From Halobacillus amylolyticus (GTDB taxonomy: Bacteria > Bacillota > Bacilli > Bacillales > Halobacillaceae): DNA of 64,000 nucleotides. The translations under genes were made by a program, and so were the position numbers. Below are positions 58,470 through 64,000 of this stretch, in pieces. The notes below the pieces were generated by a model that saw only the letters and a list, made by a program, of their open reading frames with translations, was not told where the DNA came from and did not search any database. The stretch lies in NCBI RefSeq assembly GCF_022921115.1, contig NZ_CP095075.1:682001-746000 (forward strand). The letters run 5' to 3'. How positions within the stretch are numbered: position 1 is the stretch's first letter; the number at the start of each line of letters is the position of its first letter.

Positions 58470-58503
58470 AAAAGCCAGCAGCCAATATCACAAGCTGCTG
58501 ACT
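58470..58503 (-). terminator. dapA terminator
   Basis: GCCAGCAGC (58474-58482) pairs with GCTGCTGAC (58494-58502); TTTTGTATTT follows on the minus strand. It ends the asd-dapG-dapA operon. Confidence 0.8.
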
Positions 58504-58508
58504 CCTTA

Positions 58509-59378
58509 TTAAATCGAGTCCACCAATTGTTGAATCACTTTTCGCTCATCTGGAGTAAGCGGAACCAAAGGAAGCCTGACTCCACCTGTATCTAGCCCTT
58601 TCATTTGCAAAGCCGTTTTGATTGGTGTTGGAGAAGGAGCGCTGAACATCCCTTTTAAAACCGGAAGCAGTTTTCGGTGAAGCGCTGCAGCTTCCTTCGT
58701 TTTTCCTTCATCAAATAACTTAAGCATGTCACCCATTTCACGCCCGACGACATGTGCTGAAACTGAGACAATGCCATTCCCGCCAATTGCATAAATCGGT
58801 AATGTCATATTGTCATCTCCACTATAGAGTGAAAACGAGTCATCTGTACTTTCAATGATCTGAGCAGCTGCATCCAAGTCTCCTGTTGCTTCTTTCACGG
58901 AAACGATATTGTCTACTTCAGAGAGTTTAACAATGGTTTCCGCGTCCATCCGAACAGCTGTACGCCCGGGGACATTATATAGCATGACAGGTTTATTGAC
59001 GGATTCGGCTATCGTCCTAAAATGTTCATAGAGTCCGCGTTGACTCGGCTTATTGTAATATGGGGCAACGAGCATAATGGCATTTACTCCAGCTTTCTCC
59101 GCCTTCTTTGAGAGCTCGATGGAAGCTTGCGTATTATTACTGCCGCTGCCTGCAATGACTGGAATTCTGCCGTTGACAACTTTGACCACATGTTCCCAAA
59201 GAGCCACTTTTTCTTCTGAAGTAAGTGTTGGTGATTCTCCTGTTGTTCCAGCCACAACTAACCCTTCTGTACCATGATCGATTAAATAATCCACCAAAGT
59301 CGATGTTTTATTTAGATCAATGTTTCCGTGGGTGTCAAAGGGTGTCACCATAGCTGTTAGTACTTTACCAAAATCCAC
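58509..59378 (-). CDS. dapA: 4-hydroxy-tetrahydrodipicolinate synthase
   Basis: 289 residues from a GTG start with AAAGGGG upstream. GTTGESPTLT, YNVPGRTAVRM (Tyr of the triad) and VSVKEATGDL with the Schiff-base Lys are all present. It condenses pyruvate with aspartate semialdehyde. It lies 15 bases after dapG. Confidence 0.97.
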   Translation of the reverse strand: MDFGKVLTAMVTPFDTHGNIDLNKTSTLVDYLIDHGTEGLVVAGTTGESPTLTSEEKVALWEHVVKVVNGRIPVIAGSGSNNTQASIELSKKAEKAGVNAIMLVAPYYNKPSQRGLYEHFRTIAESVNKPVMLYNVPGRTAVRMDAETIVKLSEVDNIVSVKEATGDLDAAAQIIESTDDSFSLYSGDDNMTLPIYAIGGNGIVSVSAHVVGREMGDMLKLFDEGKTKEAAALHRKLLPVLKGMFSAPSPTPIKTALQMKGLDTGGVRLPLVPLTPDERKVIQQLVDSI

Positions 59379-59393
59379 GTCCTAAATCCCCTT

Positions 59394-60614
59394 TCATTGT
59401 TCCATATTCAATTGAAAGATATCATGCAGGGCATTGACAGCTTCAATTAAATCTTCTTCTTTTATCAGTACCCAAATCGTCGTATGTGAATCCGCGGATT
59501 GCAGAATTTGCACACCACGTTCAATTAACGTCTGAACGATTTCAGCTGTAACCCCAGGAACCCCTGTGATACCAGCTCCGACGGTCGATACTTTCGCACA
59601 ACCTTCTTTCACTTCTGGTTTATAGCCAAGATTGTTTAGAATGTCGACTGCTCTTTCGGTAAACATTCCATCAATCGTATAAATCACTCCACTCGGCGAA
59701 ATATTAATAAAATCTACCGAAATGTTTGCCTCAGCCATCGATTTAAATACTTCCGATTGCAGCCTTGATGGATCTTCTTTTGATTGAACCTTAATTTGAG
59801 TGATCCCGGACATGTGGGCAATTCCTGTCACGAGGCGATCGGGAAGGTCGTTACCTGCCTCTCCTTCTTTCGATGCCGCCACAAGTGTTCCAGGTAAATC
59901 TGAATAGGTGGATCGTACACGAATCGGTACTTTTGCGTGCATCGCAATTTCAACCGCACGCGGGTGAATAACCTTTGCACCTTGATAGGCTAGATTACAA
60001 ATTTCATTATATGTTACCACGTGAAGAGCACGTGCCGATTCTACCAACCTTGGGTCTGCCGTCATAATTCCTTCGACATCCGTAAAAATATCAATGTAAT
60101 CCGCATTGAGCGCGGCACCGAGCGCAGCCGCACTCGTATCACTGCCCCCACGGCCAATTGTCGTCGTATCCCCTACCTCTGTTTTTCCCTGGAAGCCAGC
60201 GACAACCACGACATCGCTCTTTTCAAGCTCCGCTAAAATCCTTGTAGGATCCATGCGTAAAATCTTCGCTCGTGTAAAATCATCCGTCGTTAAAAAACCG
60301 GCTTGGGCACCTGTTAAGGCGGCGGACGTGATCCCTTCTGAAGCAAGTTCATTTGAAAAGACTACAGATGATATTGTTTCACCGCATGACAATAGCATAT
60401 CCTGCTCTCGTTCAGATACACTTGTATGAGGGAATTGAATCAAATCAAGTAATGTATCTGTTGCATAAGGATCACCTTTACGTCCCATCGCCGAGACCGC
60501 AACGACAACCTTGTATCCTTCTTCCCGTGCCTTTTTAATATGGGAAATGGCCCGTGATCTGCCTTCTTTATCACGGACCGATGTTCCTCCAAATTTTTGT
60601 ACGAGTAATTTCAA
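59394..60614 (-). CDS. dapG: aspartokinase DapG
   Basis: 406 residues from TTG 60614 (KLLVQKFGGTSV) with GAGG eight bases upstream; a GTG three codons earlier lies in the site. The kinase domain has VQKFGGTS and GRGGSDTSAAALGAAL; two ACT domains follow (near 265-330 and 345-400). This is the dipicolinate/diaminopimelate-linked isoform, expected to be controlled by meso-diaminopimelate. It supplies aspartyl phosphate for Asd. Confidence 0.95.
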   Translation of the reverse strand: MKLLVQKFGGTSVRDKEGRSRAISHIKKAREEGYKVVVAVSAMGRKGDPYATDTLLDLIQFPHTSVSEREQDMLLSCGETISSVVFSNELASEGITSAALTGAQAGFLTTDDFTRAKILRMDPTRILAELEKSDVVVVAGFQGKTEVGDTTTIGRGGSDTSAAALGAALNADYIDIFTDVEGIMTADPRLVESARALHVVTYNEICNLAYQGAKVIHPRAVEIAMHAKVPIRVRSTYSDLPGTLVAASKEGEAGNDLPDRLVTGIAHMSGITQIKVQSKEDPSRLQSEVFKSMAEANISVDFINISPSGVIYTIDGMFTERAVDILNNLGYKPEVKEGCAKVSTVGAGITGVPGVTAEIVQTLIERGVQILQSADSHTTIWVLIKEEDLIEAVNALHDIFQLNMEQ

Positions 60615-60638
60615 TGTAGACACCTCAACCTATTAGAT

Positions 60639-61685
60639 TTACAGCCATTGATTGGCAACGACTCGTTCAGCGATCTGAACTGAATTCCAGGCAGCTCCTT
60701 TTAATAGATTATCAGAAACTACCCAAAGATGAAATCCATTCTCTTGGTCGAGATCTTTACGAATACGGCCTACAAATACATCTCGCTTTCCAGCCGAGCT
60801 TAATGGTGTAGGATAGACTTGAGTTGCCGGATCGTCTTCAAGTACTACACCTGGAGCCTTGCCAATGAGATCTTTCAGTTGTTGTACAGTAACGGCCTTC
60901 TCCTCTACCTCCACATACACACTTTCGGCATGGGAAGTAAATAACGGCAGGCGAACACACGTAGCTGAAATATGAAGAGCAGGCGTGTGCATGATTTTTT
61001 TCGTTTCATTAATCATTTTCATTTCTTCAAACGTGTAGCCATTCTCCTGAAATTTATCAATTTGCGGCAGTGCATTAAACGCGATCGGATAGTGTTTCTC
61101 ATCACCTTTAACCGGTAGAATGCTAGCTTCCAAGTCTTCCCCATTTAAAAACGACTGTGATTGCTCACGAAGCTCTTCCGCTGCTTCATTGCCGGCACCG
61201 GAAACCGCTTGGTACGTTGAAACAATGACACGACGCATACCAAGATGCTGTTTAACTGGCTCTAGGGCAGCAACCATTTGAATCGTTGAACAGTTTGGAT
61301 TAGCAATAATACCTTTGTGGTTCTTAATGTCGTTTTCATTGACTTCCGGTACGACTAGAGGTACATTCTCATCCATTCGGTAAGCACTCGTGTTATCGAT
61401 TACAAGGGCGCCTCGTTTTACAGCTTCAGGAGCCAATTTTTTTGATACAGACCCCCCAGCAGAAAATAAGGCAATATCGATCTTTTCAAAGCTCTCAGGC
61501 GTTGCTTCTTCCACTGTATATTCCGTTCCTTTAAACATCAACTTTTTTCCAGCGGAACGACTTGAAGATAATAGTTTCAATTCATTTATTGGAAAATTTC
61601 TATCTTCCAGGGTTTCTAACATTTTTTGTCCTACAGCACCTGTTGCACCTACTACTGCAATATTGTATGTCGTTGCATGACTCAT
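60639..61685 (-). CDS. asd: aspartate-semialdehyde dehydrogenase
   Basis: 348 residues from ATG 61685, eight bases after AAGGGG. NADP motif [12 protein letters not shown], catalytic Cys in NPNCSTIQM and the His in [14 protein letters not shown]. It produces aspartate semialdehyde for lysine, threonine, methionine and dipicolinate routes. Confidence 0.97.
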   Translation of the reverse strand: MSHATTYNIAVVGATGAVGQKMLETLEDRNFPINELKLLSSSRSAGKKLMFKGTEYTVEEATPESFEKIDIALFSAGGSVSKKLAPEAVKRGALVIDNTSAYRMDENVPLVVPEVNENDIKNHKGIIANPNCSTIQMVAALEPVKQHLGMRRVIVSTYQAVSGAGNEAAEELREQSQSFLNGEDLEASILPVKGDEKHYPIAFNALPQIDKFQENGYTFEEMKMINETKKIMHTPALHISATCVRLPLFTSHAESVYVEVEEKAVTVQQLKDLIGKAPGVVLEDDPATQVYPTPLSSAGKRDVFVGRIRKDLDQENGFHLWVVSDNLLKGAAWNSVQIAERVVANQWL

Positions 61686-61793
61686 GATCATATCCCCTTT
61701 CTCTAATTAAACTTTGTGTATTTGCCTCGTTTATCGAGTCACTATTGTGTTATTTTATCACATTTCCTGTCACATCTGTTATCAAAAAGTGAA

Positions 61794-62390
61794 TTACTCC
61801 GAGTATCTTTCAATCAGTAAAGGCTGAAGCTGCTTTCCAGAAATCGCCGCTTCGATTGTTTTTGGAATGAATGTCATATCGGCCACTAGTGAATTCGGCT
61901 TTTTATATGGGTGATCTTGCCCTAAGGGAACGAAATAAATATTTTTCGCAGCCATTAACTTCATAATGTTTACCCCATTCATCCCTAAAGCATCATTTGT
62001 AGAAATGGCAAGCACGACTGGGCTTTCATTCCTTAATGTTGCTTTTGCTGCCATTAACACAGGGGAATCCGTCAGGGCGTTGGCAAATTTACTTGTTGAG
62101 TTCCCTGTCATCGGTGCAATCACCATACAATCAAGCGGATTCTTTGGACCAAGAGGTTCGGCATCAGGGATGGTCATAATCGCTTCTTTTCCTGTAATCT
62201 TCTCAATTGTTTTCAAATGCTCTGCCGCTTCCCCGAATCTTGTATCCGTTTTTTGAACGGTATGGGATAAAATTGGAATCACATCTGCTCCAAGGTCCAT
62301 AAGCTCCTGCAGCACAGGGAACACTTCATGATAGGTGCAATGGGAACCTGTTAAGCCAAATCCTATTTTTTTACCTTTCAAATTAACCAT
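61794..62390 (-). CDS. dpaB: dipicolinate synthase subunit B
   Basis: 198 residues with a flavoprotein fold (GFGLTGSHCTYHEVFPVLQEL, MVIAPMTGNSTSKFANALTDSP). With DpaA it oxidises dihydrodipicolinate to dipicolinic acid in the mother cell. The ATG overlaps the dpaA stop (TAATG). Confidence 0.96.
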   Translation of the reverse strand: MVNLKGKKIGFGLTGSHCTYHEVFPVLQELMDLGADVIPILSHTVQKTDTRFGEAAEHLKTIEKITGKEAIMTIPDAEPLGPKNPLDCMVIAPMTGNSTSKFANALTDSPVLMAAKATLRNESPVVLAISTNDALGMNGVNIMKLMAAKNIYFVPLGQDHPYKKPNSLVADMTFIPKTIEAAISGKQLQPLLIERYSE

Positions 62391-63283
62391 TAGTCATCCA
62401 CCTTTCGATTACTTCTTAACAATTGCTGTGAAATCACATTTGCAATAATTCTTCCTGCTGTTTTTGGTGCAACAATCCCCGGCAACCCAGGAACTAATAT
62501 CGATTTAATCCCTCTTTTTTCTGCATAGCGAAAATCTGTTCCGCCTGGTTTTGAAGCAATATCGAGGATTAACGCATGGGTCGGCAGCTTCTTGATAATT
62601 GAAGCATCCACCACAGAAGCAGGAACTGTATTGAGTACCAGATCAAACGTGAGGTCGTGTAATGGCAGCGTCTCTATATCAAGTGGGGTCATCCCCATCT
62701 CATAAGCCCTGGCAGCATCTTTTGACGAATGAACGGCTACCGTAACCTCTGCTCCTAATTGGTCAAAAGAACGTGCTAAACTCATTCCAACTCTTCCTAA
62801 ACCTAATAGAAGTACGTGTGATCCATGAATGGTGAAATCTGTATGCTGGATTGCCATCATAATCGTGCCTTCTACTGTCGGTATCGAATTATATATCGCC
62901 ACATCATCACGATTCATTAGCGGGATGAGCGACCTTTTTGACTTGTGAACAATTTGAGTAAGTGCCTCGTTTGTAATACCAGTAAATACCATACAATTTT
63001 CAGGGGTACGACTTAACCATTCTTCCTTTAATGGGATGGAGCGATTCGTAAAGACGCCATCTACACAGCCGTTTTCATCCGTTCCCGAAACAGGAAGAAT
63101 GACAGCATCAAGCCTTTCTACCTGATCACTGTCAAATTCAAGTTCGGTCGCTTCTGTAAAACTCCCGTTTAATTGGTCAAATCCGGCTAAATAGACTTGC
63201 ACACCCCACTCATTTAATCTTCGTATGATCTCAATTTGCCGGGCATCGCCCCCTATGACCGCTACATGATATCCTGTAAGCAT
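62390..63283 (-). CDS. dpaA: dipicolinate synthase subunit A
   Basis: 297 residues. GGDARQIEIIRRLNEWG at the N-terminus and the NAD-binding LLLGLGRVGMSLARSF in the middle are typical. Together with DpaB it makes dipicolinate, the main small molecule of the spore core. AAAGGAGAC precedes ATG 63283. Confidence 0.96.
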   Translation of the reverse strand: MLTGYHVAVIGGDARQIEIIRRLNEWGVQVYLAGFDQLNGSFTEATELEFDSDQVERLDAVILPVSGTDENGCVDGVFTNRSIPLKEEWLSRTPENCMVFTGITNEALTQIVHKSKRSLIPLMNRDDVAIYNSIPTVEGTIMMAIQHTDFTIHGSHVLLLGLGRVGMSLARSFDQLGAEVTVAVHSSKDAARAYEMGMTPLDIETLPLHDLTFDLVLNTVPASVVDASIIKKLPTHALILDIASKPGGTDFRYAEKRGIKSILVPGLPGIVAPKTAGRIIANVISQQLLRSNRKVDD

Positions 63284-63398
63284 GCCGGATGTCTCCTTTA
63301 TAAGTGGTGTACTCTCCTTTTATCGTATGCAGAAAACCATTCTTAGTGATTTGCAAATTTTGCTCAAAAAAATAGCCGCAACATTGAGTTGCAGGCTT

Positions 63399-63623
63399 TT
63401 AGCGATGTTTCTTTAATAAAATTGTGTCTTCACCTATAATCGATATTTGCTTCCACTCAATCTCGATGCTATCGCGACTCTTGAATAACCCCTCATTCAA
63501 AATAATTAGCGACTGTATCAAACCGTCTGGGTCAACAATTAAATCCGCCTTACCGAGGATTCCAAGTTTCTTTCCTTCCTCAACATCAATCACTTCTTTC
63601 TGGGAAAGTTCTCTTAGTCGCAA
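63399..63623 (-). CDS. ymxH: YlmC/YmxH-family sporulation protein
   Basis: 74 residues from a TTG start with GGAGG upstream. The PRC-barrel-like pattern LRELSQKEVIDVEEGKKLG and DLIVDPDGLIQSL is that of the YlmC/YmxH family. It follows ylxY by only six bases; mlpA, which lies between them in B. subtilis, is absent. Confidence 0.9.
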   Translation of the reverse strand: MRLRELSQKEVIDVEEGKKLGILGKADLIVDPDGLIQSLIILNEGLFKSRDSIEIEWKQISIIGEDTILLKKHR

Positions 63624-63629
63624 CGTTTA

Positions 63630-64000
63630 TCATCCTCCTCTTTTTTCACTCATCAACTCGTTCAACGTACCAATTTTATAGTTTTTTTGAATAGCTGTAA
63701 CCAATTCCCCAAGACCCGCCGCAGTAACTGCTGTAGGATGCAGTAAAATGGTGGCGCCATTATGCAGCTTGCTGGTGACACGATGGAGAAACACCTCTTC
63801 CGTTGGATTTTTCCAATCGATGGAGTCGACTGTCCAGAGGATTGTGTGCATATTCTGCTCACGTGCTGCTTCAACGGCAGCCATCGTAAAACTTCCTGAA
63901 GGCGGAGCAAACCATTCAATATCCTGATCAATTAAACTTGACAAAATACTGTTCGCTTTTTCTAGATTTGCTGAGGCTTCAGCTTTTGACATCTGGGCAA
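63630..64000 (-). CDS. ylxY: polysaccharide deacetylase YlxY, 3' part only
   Basis: The frame runs off the window end, so only the last 123 residues or so are seen. APPSGSFT, HTILWTVDSIDW and ATILLHPTAVTA match the C-terminal half of the NodB domain of the YlxY/PdaA-like family; the metal-binding N-terminal motifs are outside. The ATG at 63992 is internal. Confidence 0.88.
   Translation of the reverse strand, partial: AQMSKAEASANLEKANSILSSLIDQDIEWFAPPSGSFTMAAVEAAREQNMHTILWTVDSIDWKNPTEEVFLHRVTSKLHNGATILLHPTAVTAAGLGELVTAIQKNYKIGTLNELMSEKRGG

Overview
This is a low-GC Gram-positive chromosome from an endospore-forming member of the Bacillaceae. From about 17 kb to 64 kb it carries, mostly on the minus strand, the conserved block known from Bacillus subtilis and relatives: hfq, miaA, mutL, mutS, cotE, ricA, miaB, kbl, tdh, spoVS, ymdB, rny, recA, cinA, pgsA, rodZ, ymfK/J/I/H/F, ymfC, spoIIIE, ylzJ, tepA, dapA, dapG, asd, dpaB, dpaA, ymxH and ylxY. 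Sporulation genes (cotE, spoVS, spoIIIE, dpaA/B) leave little doubt about spore formation. The genus is not certain; a moderately halophilic relative such as Halobacillus or Virgibacillus would fit, but that is inference.

Positions 1 to about 17,080 are an accessory island next to hfq. The left end and the part next to hfq hold remains of a conjugative or mobilisable element: a RadC-type JAB fragment, an orphan zinc ribbon and a decayed MobA/MobL relaxase. The centre (about 3.3 to 13.6 kb) is a compact minus-strand cluster that looks like antiviral defence cargo: a HEPN-motif protein with a DUF2971 protein, then a DUF6414 protein overlapping a ClpA/B-like AAA+ ATPase, then a TIR-domain protein. 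It is flanked by two small serine recombinases pointing inward. An intact IS21-family element with an 8-bp target duplication sits just upstream of the HEPN gene. Two related small membrane proteins lie on either side, one paired with a DUF3231 gene.

In the core block, ymfC (GntR) and a four-gene nucleoside uptake cassette (lipoprotein, ATPase, two permeases) lie between spoIIIE and ymfF. tdh-kbl degrade threonine to glycine and acetyl-CoA. asd-dapG-dapA make dihydrodipicolinate precursors that dpaA/dpaB turn into spore dipicolinate. recA has a recognisable promoter and SOS box.

A second accessory patch (52.5 to 58.4 kb) lies between tepA and dapA, where B. subtilis has rnjB. It contains an EamA transporter, two GNAT acetyltransferases, a VOC protein, an aminoglycoside-nucleotidyltransferase-like protein, DUF6429, DUF4256 and a small membrane protein.

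Two core genes, mutS and spoIIIE, are each interrupted by an apparent one-base deletion in a G run. This is either sequencing error or a genuine mutator state with slippage, and the sequence alone cannot decide. The most promising undescribed biology is the DUF6414/AAA+, TIR and HEPN/DUF2971 cluster.
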